Source: an uncultured bacterium | Lineage (GTDB): Bacteria > Actinomycetota > Coriobacteriia > Coriobacteriales > Coriobacteriaceae | Direction of reading: 5' to 3' | Assembly: GCA_905214435.1 (NCBI GenBank) | Contig: CAJMMA010000041.1 | Coordinates: 1-17,380, forward strand | Length of the DNA: 17,380 bases | In this document: piece by piece, positions 8,980 through 17,380 of the stretch | Position numbering within the stretch: position 1 is the first letter of the stretch | How the letters are laid out: every line of letters starts with the position of its first letter | Translations under genes and position numbers: made by a program | Notes under the pieces: generated by a model | Database searches by the model: none | Told to the model about the DNA's origin: nothing | What the model saw: only the letters and a program-made list of their open reading frames with translations

Positions 8980-8998
8980 GGGGGGGGACAGGTGACTA
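8980..8998. repeat. G8 tract and GGGACAGG element at a stop codon
   Basis: Eight consecutive G (8980-8987) lead into GGGGACAGGTGAC, which runs to the stop codon of the minus-strand gene (TAG, 8996-8998). It belongs to the same GGGACA family as the copies at 7941, 8877, 13761 and 14978. The homopolymer is slippage-prone but lies outside the coding sequence. Confidence 0.45.
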
Positions 8999-9397
8999 CA
9001 GGCGGTCCTTGTTCTCGGCCTTAACGGCGTGCGCCTGCTGAACAAAGAACAGGTCGTAGACCACGATGACAAAGGCGCCATAGTTGATGGCGTCGCCGCC
9101 AAACGCGGGAAGCGTGAGCACGGCCTGCGCAATCGTGGCGAGTGCGGCAACGATGCCGAGCTTAAACGCGCCATCCACCTGCGAGGGCTTGTTGGCGCCC
9201 TTGATGCCCGCAACACCTGCGGCGAGATCGATGAGGCCCTTGGCGACAAGCACGACCGTGGCGAGCATGGCGTTCGGCCCGTAGGTGGACTCGAACTTGC
9301 CGGTCGCGATGCCGGCGATTCCAATGACGAGACTGGCGATGCCCAGAACAAAATAAATCAGGGCAAGGATTTTGAGTGTCTTGCGAGCGGCGCTCAT
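8996..9397 (-). CDS. Small four-helix membrane protein, unknown function
   Basis: The family is not recognised. The 133-aa product begins MSAARKTLKILALIYFVLG and shows four hydrophobic segments near residues 8-30, 40-65, 76-100 and 104-122, with a short charged C-terminus (VKAENKDRL). This start is chosen because AAAGGA lies 6 nt before the ATG at 9397. The longer in-frame extension upstream to 9646 has no such site and its sequence is not protein-like. A promoter is visible at 9449-9477. The gene is convergent with rlmA. Similar small Gly/Ala-rich four-helix proteins are common in Coriobacteriia as conserved hypotheticals, by recall only. Confidence 0.8.
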   Translation of the reverse strand: MSAARKTLKILALIYFVLGIASLVIGIAGIATGKFESTYGPNAMLATVVLVAKGLIDLAAGVAGIKGANKPSQVDGAFKLGIVAALATIAQAVLTLPAFGGDAINYGAFVIVVYDLFFVQQAHAVKAENKDRL

Positions 9398-9448
9398 AAC
9401 TGGTCCTTTCGATGCGGGCGCGGTGAATCTGTCGCGCCCAGGTTGCGG

Positions 9449-9477
9449 CATATATGGTGAAGCACATTGTAGTTCAA
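9449..9477 (-). promoter_or_regulatory. Promoter of the four-helix membrane protein gene
   Basis: On the minus strand TTGAAC (9472-9477) and TATATG (9449-9454) are spaced by 17 nt, each matching four of six consensus bases. The start codon lies about 50 nt downstream. Confidence 0.5.
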
Positions 9478-9628
9478 CGCGGCGATGCATGCGCCTGAAA
9501 GCGACTCTTGCCTGTGCGGTCCAACCTTTCAAAAAGGAAAGCTGGACGTAAGCCAAATCGATGGCAGCGTATGCGCGGCGCTGCGATGATGAGGCCATGG
9601 TAAGAGCTGGACCGAAGGAGGAGCCGTG
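9478..9628. other. Non-coding stretch between divergent genes
   Basis: No gene is supported here. An imperfect hairpin lies at 9521-9545, where CTTTC pairs with GAAAG and the flanking CCA pairs with TGG. No convincing promoter for the downstream miniprotein was found. Confidence 0.4.
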
Positions 9629-9769
9629 ATGTACGGAGCCAAGCAAGTGCGTGAGCCGCGTTCGTTAGGAAGGCGTATGGGCGATTCCGTGATCGCTGCC
9701 GTGTGCACGGGATTGATGGCGGTGCTTTGCATTGGGATGCTGTGGACCATGTCGCGTGTGGGACAATAG
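9629..9769 (+). CDS. 46-aa single-helix membrane miniprotein
   Basis: A short open frame begins MYGAKQVREPRSL and ends in MSRVGQ. Its only hydrophobic segment, at about residues 21-41 (VIAAVCTGLMAVLCIGMLWTM), would span the membrane once. The N-terminus is basic (KQVREPRSLGRR), which favours an N-in orientation. A near-perfect SD, AAGGAGG at 9615-9621, lies 7 nt before the ATG; a GTG directly before the ATG is a less likely start. It precedes rsmJ by 63 bp in the same direction and may share its transcript. No family is recognised. The SD and the clean helix are the main reasons to call it real. Confidence 0.65.
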   Translation: MYGAKQVREPRSLGRRMGDSVIAAVCTGLMAVLCIGMLWTMSRVGQ

Positions 9770-9832
9770 CGGACGGTTGGGTGCCAACTGAGGTGGCGCT
9801 CACGTATTCGTTTTGTTTGCTAAGGAGTGTCC

Positions 9833-10537
9833 ATGGGCGTCGTCGATCCCTTTTCTGTTGCTCGGGCTGCTGGGCTCGAGCTCGTGCGGACGTCCGAGGG
9901 CCTCACGCTCACCGATGGCACGATGGAGCTGCGTGCCGATTTTGGCCGCATGCTTCCGCGGCTCAAGCAGGGTCGTCTGCAGCAAGAGCTGCTGGTAAAG
10001 GTTGCGCGCACAAAGGGCGTCGAGCGCCCATGGGCGATTGACGCCACGGCAGGCTTTGGCGAGGATTCGCTGCTGCTGGCTGCCGCGGGTTTTGCGGTCG
10101 ATTTGTATGAGCAGGATTGCGTGATCGCGGCGCTCCTCAAGGATGCTTTGGATCGCGCGGCAGATGATCCGGCGCTTGCGACAGCCGTGGCGCGCATGCG
10201 CTTACATGCGGGCGAGGACAGCATTGCCGGCCTTCGCCATACAGCTGAGCTGATCGGGCAGGGCGAGCTCACCGCTCCCGACGTGGTGTATCTGGACCCC
10301 ATGTTTCCCGGGCGCACCAAGAGCGCGGCGGTGAAAAAGAAGTTCCAACTCTTGCACCATCTGGAACAGCCGTGCGCCGATGAGGAGTCGCTGGTCGAAG
10401 CTGCGCTTGCGGTGCGCCCGCGCAAGGTCGTTATCAAGCGGCCGGTGAAGGGGCCGCTGCTTGCCGGCGTTAAGCCGAGCTATCAACTTGCGGGCAAGGC
10501 CGTTCGCTACGATGTTTTGGTGCCGCCGCGCCCGTAG
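9833..10537 (+). CDS. rsmJ: 16S rRNA (guanine1516-N2)-methyltransferase, RsmJ family
   Basis: RsmJ (YhiQ, formerly DUF548) uses SAM to methylate N2 of G1516 in 16S rRNA. The 234-aa protein shows the SAM-binding motif DATAGFGED at residues 70-78, the acidic EQD at 93-95, the catalytic-type motif YLDPMFPGRTKSAAVKK at 153-169, and the closing VVIKRPVKGP and YQLAGKAVRYDV blocks. All match the family in order. An in-frame GTG at 9827 overlaps the SD AAGGAG (9822-9827), so the ATG at 9833, 5 nt past the SD, is preferred. A short hairpin (GTTGG/CCAAC, 9776-9788) lies between the miniprotein gene and this one without a T-run. The family is best studied in gammaproteobacteria, so the exact target base here is inferred. 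Confidence 0.9.
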   Translation: MGVVDPFSVARAAGLELVRTSEGLTLTDGTMELRADFGRMLPRLKQGRLQQELLVKVARTKGVERPWAIDATAGFGEDSLLLAAAGFAVDLYEQDCVIAALLKDALDRAADDPALATAVARMRLHAGEDSIAGLRHTAELIGQGELTAPDVVYLDPMFPGRTKSAAVKKKFQLLHHLEQPCADEESLVEAALAVRPRKVVIKRPVKGPLLAGVKPSYQLAGKAVRYDVLVPPRP

Positions 10538-10585
10538 CTTGCGTGCGATGGTTGGCGCTCCGTCAACACCGTGCCGATGCGGGGT

Positions 10586-10882
10586 CTATTTCCAAGGGTG
10601 CGACGTCAGATGCCACCCGCCACAGTATTCGCATTTGTAGCAGGCTAAACCACGCCGCCCGCGGTTTTCGCAGTCGGCCATAACGGCCTCGGCCTCGGCG
10701 CGTGTGTCGTACCGGTTTTTGCGCTCGCACGACTTATAGCGCCAAGCCTCATCGCGCTCGGCGTCCAGGGCGTCGCGGCGCTCGTCCTCGCGCGCAAACA
10801 GGTCGCTCATATCGCCGCCGGTGGCAGCGCCCAAAAACTCGCTTTTGGCCTTTGACCAGGCGGCTCGCTTTTTGCTTCCCAT
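10586..10882 (-). CDS. Small Cys-rich, probably zinc-binding protein
   Basis: Function not recognised. The 98-aa protein has a highly charged N-terminal half (many Arg, Asp, Glu; likely helical) and a C-terminal cluster with Cys52, Cys71, Cys81, Cys84, Cys87 and His91. The closing CYKCEYCGGWHLTSHPWK looks like half of a small zinc ribbon with Cys84, Cys87 and His91 as likely ligands. Similar YxCxxCxxWH endings occur in short conserved actinobacterial proteins, by recall. AAGGAG lies about 5 nt before the ATG on the minus strand. The gene is divergent from the GNAT acetyltransferase across a 73-bp gap with a dyad. It could bind RNA or DNA, but nothing proves this. Confidence 0.8.
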   Translation of the reverse strand: MGSKKRAAWSKAKSEFLGAATGGDMSDLFAREDERRDALDAERDEAWRYKSCERKNRYDTRAEAEAVMADCENRGRRGLACYKCEYCGGWHLTSHPWK

Positions 10883-10907
10883 CCGCTCCTTGCCCTTTCC
10901 AAACGCT

Positions 10908-10935
10908 GGTATGATTGCTCAATCAAAGTGATACC
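10908..10935. promoter_or_regulatory. Nested dyad between divergent genes (candidate operator)
   Basis: TGATTG (10912-10917) and CAATCA (10920-10925) form a perfect palindrome with a 2-nt centre, set inside a wider GGTAT (10908-10912) and ATACC (10931-10935) pair. It sits midway between the Cys-rich protein gene and the GNAT gene, where a shared operator would be expected. A TATGAT at 10910-10915 overlaps it. Confidence 0.4.
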
Positions 10936-10958
10936 AATAAACGTGAGGTCGCCGCGTG

Positions 10959-11447
10959 ATGATCAGAAAAACCCTCGATACCGACATTCCCGCCGTCATG
11001 GCTATCTATGACGCGGCCCGCGCCTTTATGCGCGCGCATGGCAACGCCACGCAGTGGCCCGAGGGCACGCCTTCGGCCGAGCAGCTGGCTGCCGATATTG
11101 CCGCTGGTGGCAGCTACGTGTGCGAAATCGACGGCCGCGTGGTGGCGACGTTTGCCTTTCTGCCGGGGCCGGACAGTTCCTACGATGCGGTCGAGGGCGG
11201 CCAGTGGCGCAGCGATGCCCCGTATGCTGTGCTGCACCGCGTGGCATCCGACGGCACCACGCATGGCGTCGCGGCCGCGATGTTTGCCTTTGCCAAGGAA
11301 CGCATCGACCATCTGCGTATCGACACACATCAAGACAACCTGCCTATGCAGGGCGCCATCGCCAAGGCCGGGTTTAAGCGCGCCGGTATCGTATATGTGT
11401 CGGACGGTACGCCGCGTGTCGCGTTTGATTGGCTGCGCGAGGCGTAG
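10959..11447 (+). CDS. GNAT-family N-acetyltransferase
   Basis: A protein of about 162 aa with the GCN5-related acetyltransferase fold, using acetyl-CoA to acetylate an amine. The N-terminal IRKTLDTDIPAVMAIYDAAR is typical of the first helix region. A central VVATFAFL strand, the LHRVASDGTTHGVAAAM loop in the acetyl-CoA position (though the usual Q/RxxGxG/A is altered to a GTTHGVA form) and the late IDTHQDNLPMQGAIAKAGFKRAGIVYV block are all typical. A GTG at 10956 directly before the ATG is an equally possible start; GAGG at 10945-10948 serves both. A strong terminator follows. The substrate is unknown. Confidence 0.88.
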   Translation: MIRKTLDTDIPAVMAIYDAARAFMRAHGNATQWPEGTPSAEQLAADIAAGGSYVCEIDGRVVATFAFLPGPDSSYDAVEGGQWRSDAPYAVLHRVASDGTTHGVAAAMFAFAKERIDHLRIDTHQDNLPMQGAIAKAGFKRAGIVYVSDGTPRVAFDWLREA

Positions 11448-11481
11448 GAGCCAAGGCACGTATCGTCACCCAGCTCAAATA

Positions 11482-11509
11482 AAAAATGGCCCCGAGTAGG
11501 GCCATTTTT
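11482..11509. terminator. Perfect bidirectional terminator after GNAT gene
   Basis: AAAAATGGCCC (11482-11492) pairs fully with GGGCCATTTTT (11499-11509) around a 6-nt loop. The plus strand ends in five T and the minus strand in six T, so it would stop transcription from either side. Confidence 0.93.
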
Positions 11510-11676
11510 GGTAAAACGCGTCGTTGTGGGACTCGCATTGTTACCGCCTCAGATGAGACCGGGCAGACAAAAGGGGAGGTGCCGGCTTTCGCAAGGCGCG
11601 AACCTACGAAAATCGCCGCGCGGCAACGCGGGGCGATGAGCTCGGTCGGGGGATAGGGCCCGCTTCGCCCGCCGGC
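11482..11676 (-). ncRNA. Candidate structured RNA in a gene-free gap
   Basis: The gap 11510-11752 has no supported gene but contains nested stems. A closing helix pairs GACCGGGC (11557-11564) with GCTCGGTC (11640-11647, one wobble). It encloses TTCGC/GCGAA (11588-11592 with 11598-11602) and a long hairpin ATCGCC-G-CGCG with a 4-nt loop (11612-11637). A further GGGCC/GGCCC stem lies at about 11656-11678. On the minus strand an extended -10 element (TGATACAAT, centred on 11683-11688) would start an RNA near 11676, and the bidirectional terminator would end it after about 195 nt. On the plus strand the same stems could be a leader of the downstream GTPase gene. It does not match SRP, tmRNA, RNase P or T-box signatures known to me. 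Confidence 0.25.
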
Positions 11677-11692
11677 CCGTAAATTGTATCAT
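11664..11692 (+). promoter_or_regulatory. Possible promoter of the EF-G-like GTPase gene
   Basis: TTCGCC (11664-11669) and TATCAT (11687-11692) are spaced by 17 nt. The -35 box is poor (three of six), while the -10 is the same hexamer used before the VUT transporter. It overlaps a minus-strand extended -10 (11683-11688), making a tight divergent pair. Confidence 0.4.
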
Positions 11693-11752
11693 CCAGTGTG
11701 GAACGAGGGTGCCCGTTGCCACGTGCGATGGGCTTGCAATAAGAGGAGAGCC

Positions 11753-13756
11753 ATGTCGAAGCAAGCTGTCGTTGGAATCTTGGCGCATGTCGATGCCGGC
11801 AAGACTACGCTGGCCGAGGCCATGCTGTTCAACGCAGGTCGCATTCGCAAGCGCGGCCGTGTGGACGACGGCGACTCGCACCTGGATACCAGCGCTATCG
11901 AACGCGAGCGCGGCATCACGATTTTCTCGTCGCAGGCCGTGCTCGACCACGGAGATACCCACGTCATGCTTGTGGACGCCCCCGGTCACGTGGATTTTTC
12001 GGCCGAGGCAGAGCGCACATTGCGCGCGCTCGACTACGCGATTTTGGTTGTGGGCGCCAACGATGGCGTGCAGGGGCACACCGAAACCCTGTGGCGCCTG
12101 CTTGCACGTTATGACATCCCGACGTTCATCTTCATCAACAAGATCGATTTGGAGAATCCTGGCCGCGATGTTTTGCTGACACAGCTTGGGCAGCGTCTTT
12201 CTGAGGGCTGCCTGGATGCCAACGAACTGTTGGCTGGTGGTGCCGTTCAGGAGGACGCTGCTGCGTTGGACGAGGCGGCGCTCGATGAGTTTCTTGAGAC
12301 GGGCGAGCTTTCTGTCGCAACGCTGTCGCGCATGGTTGCCGAGCGCAAGCTCTTTCCCTGCTTTGCCGGCTCGGCGCTCAAGGACCAAGGCGTTGACGAG
12401 CTACTGGATGGTATATGCGCGCTGATGCGTGAGCAGGCGTGGCTCCCGGAGTTTGCCGCGCGCGTCTATCGTGTCAGCCGCGGGGATCGTGGCGAGCGCT
12501 TGGCTTGGGTTAAAGTGACCGGCGGCACGCTGCGCGCAAAACAGATGATCAGCGGGCATTCTAGTGCCGAGGCGTGGGAACAGAAGGTCGATCAGGTGCG
12601 CATCTATAACGGAGAGAAGTACGAGCTTGCCCAGGAAGTTGCCGCTGGCGGCATCTGCGCCGTGACGGGCCTTGCGCACGTTCGCCCAGGGGACGCCCTG
12701 GGCGCGGAGTCCGCGGGCGATGCGCCCGTCATTGCGCCAGTCCTCACCTATACGGTGCTGCCGGGCGAACGCGACGTCCATACGGTGTTCAAAGCATTGA
12801 CTGAGTTGGCGGACGAAGATCCCATGCTCGGCGTAAGCTGGAATACGCATCTTGAGCAGATTCACCTGCAGTTGATGGGCGCCGTGCAGCTCGAGGTCGT
12901 GCAGCGCGTGCTGGCCGATCGTTTTGGCCTTGCGGTCGAGTTTGAGCCCGGCGGCATTCTCTATAAGGAGACTATCTCGCAGCCGGTCGAGGGTGTGGGC
13001 CACTTTGAGCCGCTGCGCCACTATGCCGAGGCGCATCTGCGCCTGGAGCCGTTGCCAGTAGGTTCGGGCGTGCAGTTTGGCACCGTGACCTCGACCGACG
13101 AGCTCGACCTTAACTGGCAGCGTCTGGCACTCACCAACGCCATGGAGCGCGACCACCTGGGCGTGTTGACCGGCTCGCCCATCACCGATGTGCGCATTAC
13201 GCTCACGGGCGGCCGCGCGCATGCCAAACACACCGAGGGCGGTGACTTTCGTCAGGCAACATACCGCGCGATTCGCCAGGGTTTGATGCAGGCGCGCGAG
13301 GCCGGCGCGGCGGTGCTGTTGGAGCCGTGGTATCGCTTTGAGCTCGAGGTGCCGGGGGAGTGCGTGGGCAGGGCGCTTTCGGATGCCACGCGCATGGGTG
13401 CCGAGTACGAGCCGCCGGCAATGACGGGTGACCGGGCGAAGCTTGTGGGCCGCGTGCCGGCATCCGAGGTGCAGGATTACGCGCTGGAGGTGGCTGCCTA
13501 CACGAGCGGCCGCGGACATCTGTACCTGGAGTTCGCCGGTTATGCGGCTTGCCATGATGCCGAGCGCGTCATCGAGGCGGCCGCCTACGAGCCCGAGGCC
13601 GATCTGCCCAACACGCCCGATTCGGTCTTTTGCGCCCACGGCGCCGGCTATACGGTCAAATGGTACGACGTATCCGCTGTGGCACACGTAAACGTCGATC
13701 CCGCCACCTTCCGCCCCTATCGCCCCGCCGACGCGGAATTTTTCGGCCACATGTGA
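11753..13756 (+). CDS. EF-G-like / Tet(M)-type translational GTPase
   Basis: A 667-aa GTPase of the EF-G superfamily, closest in layout to ribosomal protection proteins such as Tet(M), Tet(O) and Tet(W). Motifs: G1 AHVDAGKT (residues 11-18), RGIT (53-56), DAPGH (75-79), NKID (129-132) and GSA in CFAGSALKDQG. Domains II to V follow, and the C-terminal DSVFCAHGAGYTVKWYDV block resembles the EF-G-like paralogues of anaerobic Gram-positives. The start at 11753 is set by AGAGGAG just upstream. In the region equivalent to the drug-site loop of domain IV (about residues 486-502) it reads AHAKHTEGGDFRQ in place of the Pro-containing SPVSTPADFR of Tet(M), so true tetracycline resistance is doubtful. 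Its stop codon lies inside a 31-bp palindrome. Confidence 0.9.
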   Translation: MSKQAVVGILAHVDAGKTTLAEAMLFNAGRIRKRGRVDDGDSHLDTSAIERERGITIFSSQAVLDHGDTHVMLVDAPGHVDFSAEAERTLRALDYAILVVGANDGVQGHTETLWRLLARYDIPTFIFINKIDLENPGRDVLLTQLGQRLSEGCLDANELLAGGAVQEDAAALDEAALDEFLETGELSVATLSRMVAERKLFPCFAGSALKDQGVDELLDGICALMREQAWLPEFAARVYRVSRGDRGERLAWVKVTGGTLRAKQMISGHSSAEAWEQKVDQVRIYNGEKYELAQEVAAGGICAVTGLAHVRPGDALGAESAGDAPVIAPVLTYTVLPGERDVHTVFKALTELADEDPMLGVSWNTHLEQIHLQLMGAVQLEVVQRVLADRFGLAVEFEPGGILYKETISQPVEGVGHFEPLRHYAEAHLRLEPLPVGSGVQFGTVTSTDELDLNWQRLALTNAMERDHLGVLTGSPITDVRITLTGGRAHAKHTEGGDFRQATYRAIRQGLMQAREAGAAVLLEPWYRFELEVPGECVGRALSDATRMGAEYEPPAMTGDRAKLVGRVPASEVQDYALEVAAYTSGRGHLYLEFAGYAACHDAERVIEAAAYEPEADLPNTPDSVFCAHGAGYTVKWYDVSAVAHVNVDPATFRPYRPADAEFFGHM

Positions 13757-13781
13757 CAAAGGGACAGTCCCTTTGTCACAT
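13751..13781. repeat. 31-bp palindrome, copy 1
   Basis: Arms of 15 bp (ATGTGACAAAGGGAC and its complement) surround a single A at 13766. The palindrome covers the last Met codon and the TGA stop of the EF-G-like gene. No T-run follows. A second copy lies at 14968-14998. Confidence 0.95.
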
Positions 13782-13787
13782 TCAGTT

Positions 13788-13817
13788 GGTATAACTCGGT
13801 ATAAGTTGGTATAACTA
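13788..13817. repeat. Three 10-bp direct repeats (iteron-like)
   Basis: GGTATAACTC, GGTATAAGTT and GGTATAACTA follow one another without gaps at 13788, 13798 and 13808. The 10-bp period places all three on one face of the DNA. They end 32 bp before the AAA ATPase start, so they could be operator sites and also supply -10-like TATAAC/TATAAG hexamers. Confidence 0.85.
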
Positions 13818-13849
13818 TTACCAGCGTTTGCTAATCCGAGGAGGCCGAC

Positions 13850-14968
13850 ATGAACCCAAATCCCTTTAAGCCAACGGCTGGTAAACGACCTCCGATACTC
13901 ATCGGTCGCGAGTCGGTCATCGAAGATTTTGAGGAAGGGCTCGATAACGGCGCCGGGGCGCCGGGCAGGCTCATGCTCATTACAGGAAACCGCGGCTGTG
14001 GCAAAACAGTTCTCCTGCGGGAGCTGCAACGTCTGGCCAGTGAGCGCGGATGGGCGGTTGTCTCCGATTCCGCTTCGCTTGGTTTATGCGACCGCTTGGC
14101 CGACGCACTCCGCTCGAATAAGCCCGTTGTGACGTCAATGGAGTTTGGGCCGTCGTTTGGCCGGATGTCGGTCGAGGCGGCGCGGGCAAAAGGCGAGACA
14201 TTGCGAGGGCTGGTCAACGAGCGTCTCAAGAAGCTCGGTCCGGGCAAGGGCGTCTTGTTTGCGATTGACGAGGCACAATCGGTGTCTATCGAGGAGCTGG
14301 CGGCTCTTGCCGTCCTCTATCAGCAGGTGCTCGGAGACCAGGATGCCACGGGCTTGCCCGATAGCGACCAGCGCGGTCTTGCGCTGGCGTTCGCCGGCTT
14401 GCCCAGTATGGTTGACGATCTGCTCGAAGAGCCGAGCGTGACGTTTTTGCGGCGTGCCCAGCAGCGTACGTTGGGGGCAATATCTTTGCCCAAAGTGCGC
14501 GATTCGTATATCCAGACGGTCAAAGACGCTGGTCTTTACGTTGACGCGGAGACGGCGGACCTTGCGGCGCGCAAGAGCATGGGGCATCCCTATATGGTTC
14601 AGCTGGTGGGCTATTACATGTGGCGGTCTGCTGTCCGGCGTGGCTCGCAGGTCATTGAAGTGTGCGATGTCGAGGCTTGCTACGCCGATGCCATCTCCGA
14701 GTTCTACGAAGCGGTCGATGCGCCCCTGTATTACGGGCTGCGCAGTCCACAGCGCCTCTTTATCGAGGCCATGGCGGTTGACGAGGGCAAACCGACGCGC
14801 ATGGCGGATATCATTGAGCGCTGCGACCGTACCCAGAGCTGGGCGAGTAAATATCGCGCAAGCCTGATTCGCGAGCGCGTCATCGAGGCCGCCGGATACG
14901 GCCTTGTGCGGTTTACCGTGCCCATGCTGGGCGAGTACATTCGCGATCGTGTTTTATGGCACGAGTGA
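13850..14968 (+). CDS. AAA-family ATPase, Orc1/Cdc6-like architecture
   Basis: A 372-aa ATP-binding protein. After an N-terminal segment with IGRESVIEDFEEGL (residues 18-31, the usual opening of AAA_16/Orc-like modules) come Walker A GNRGCGKT (46-53) and Walker B VLFAIDEAQ (135-143). A sensor-like LAFAGLPSMVDDLL follows near 183-196. The C-terminal part (about 300-370, from LFIEAMAV to VRFTVPMLGEYIRD) looks like a winged helix. DNA binding is therefore plausible. GAGGAGG precedes the ATG. The gene is bracketed by two 31-bp palindromes, the second starting on its last stop base, and is preceded by three 10-bp repeats. The partner and process are unknown. Its codon use seems a little less GC-biased than the neighbours, an impression only. 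Confidence 0.85.
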   Translation: MNPNPFKPTAGKRPPILIGRESVIEDFEEGLDNGAGAPGRLMLITGNRGCGKTVLLRELQRLASERGWAVVSDSASLGLCDRLADALRSNKPVVTSMEFGPSFGRMSVEAARAKGETLRGLVNERLKKLGPGKGVLFAIDEAQSVSIEELAALAVLYQQVLGDQDATGLPDSDQRGLALAFAGLPSMVDDLLEEPSVTFLRRAQQRTLGAISLPKVRDSYIQTVKDAGLYVDAETADLAARKSMGHPYMVQLVGYYMWRSAVRRGSQVIEVCDVEACYADAISEFYEAVDAPLYYGLRSPQRLFIEAMAVDEGKPTRMADIIERCDRTQSWASKYRASLIRERVIEAAGYGLVRFTVPMLGEYIRDRVLWHE

Positions 14969-14998
14969 TGTGACAAAGGGACTGTCCCTTTGTCACAT
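14968..14998. repeat. 31-bp palindrome, copy 2
   Basis: It has the same 15-bp arms as the copy at 13751-13781, with central T (14983) in place of A. It begins on the final base of the AAA ATPase stop codon and ends 22 bp before the UvrA-like start. Both copies are followed by TC. Confidence 0.95.
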
Positions 14999-15020
14999 TC
15001 GATTAACAGGAAGGGGAGCG

Positions 15021-17380
<2,360 letters not shown>

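Noticed and set aside
9398..9646. N-terminal extension of the four-helix membrane protein
   Set aside because: No ribosome binding site at the longer start, and AAAGGA marks the internal ATG at 9397; the extension also covers the promoter.
10550..10566. Small hairpin after rsmJ (GTTG/CAAC) as a terminator
   Set aside because: The stem is short with a mismatch and no T-run follows.
11510..11690. SRP RNA, tmRNA, RNase P RNA or T-box leader
   Set aside because: The diagnostic conserved motifs of these RNAs were not found on either strand.
12401..14029. 542-codon minus-strand frame opposite the EF-G-like gene
   Set aside because: Shadow frame; it also runs through the palindrome and the repeats and lacks a ribosome binding site.

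Overview
The window is high in G+C (about 60 percent by eye), densely coded, and uses strong AAGGAG-type ribosome binding sites. Gene content and protein style suggest an actinobacterial gut anaerobe of the Coriobacteriia, most like Collinsella. That assignment rests on recall of family resemblance, not on a search. Most genes are chromosomal housekeeping or transport genes. There is no transposase, integrase, phage gene, tRNA, rRNA or CRISPR array.

Layout. Bases 1-477 are non-coding and carry three 60-bp hairpins repeated at exactly 80 bp. Then come prfC (peptide release factor 3), a two-gene unit of a VUT-family queuosine-precursor transporter with a possible preQ1-like leader and a short-chain dehydrogenase, and a bidirectional terminator. 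On the minus strand follow ung (uracil-DNA glycosylase) and an EamA/DMT transporter. The latter is divergent from a LysR-type regulator, with a dyad between them. A MATE efflux protein converges on the LysR gene. Next are rlmA (23S rRNA guanine methyltransferase), a four-helix membrane protein on the minus strand, a 46-aa membrane miniprotein, rsmJ (16S rRNA guanine methyltransferase), a small Cys-rich protein on the minus strand and a GNAT acetyltransferase. A 305-bp non-coding gap with nested stems precedes an EF-G/Tet(M)-like GTPase. The window closes with an AAA ATPase bracketed by two 31-bp palindromes and a UvrA-like ABC ATPase that runs off the right edge.

How the genes fit together. 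Ribosome function is a theme: RF3, an EF-G-like GTPase and two rRNA methyltransferases. DNA repair appears as Ung and a UvrA paralogue. Several families here (RlmA/TlrB type, Tet(M)-like GTPase, MATE, UvrA2-like) include drug-tolerance members, but nothing in the sequence proves such a role.

The least explained signals are all non-coding. They are the 80-bp-periodic hairpin array (121-340), the structured gap at 11482-11690 with a possible minus-strand RNA, the family of GGGACA-containing hairpins that sit on stop codons, and three 10-bp direct repeats upstream of the AAA ATPase.
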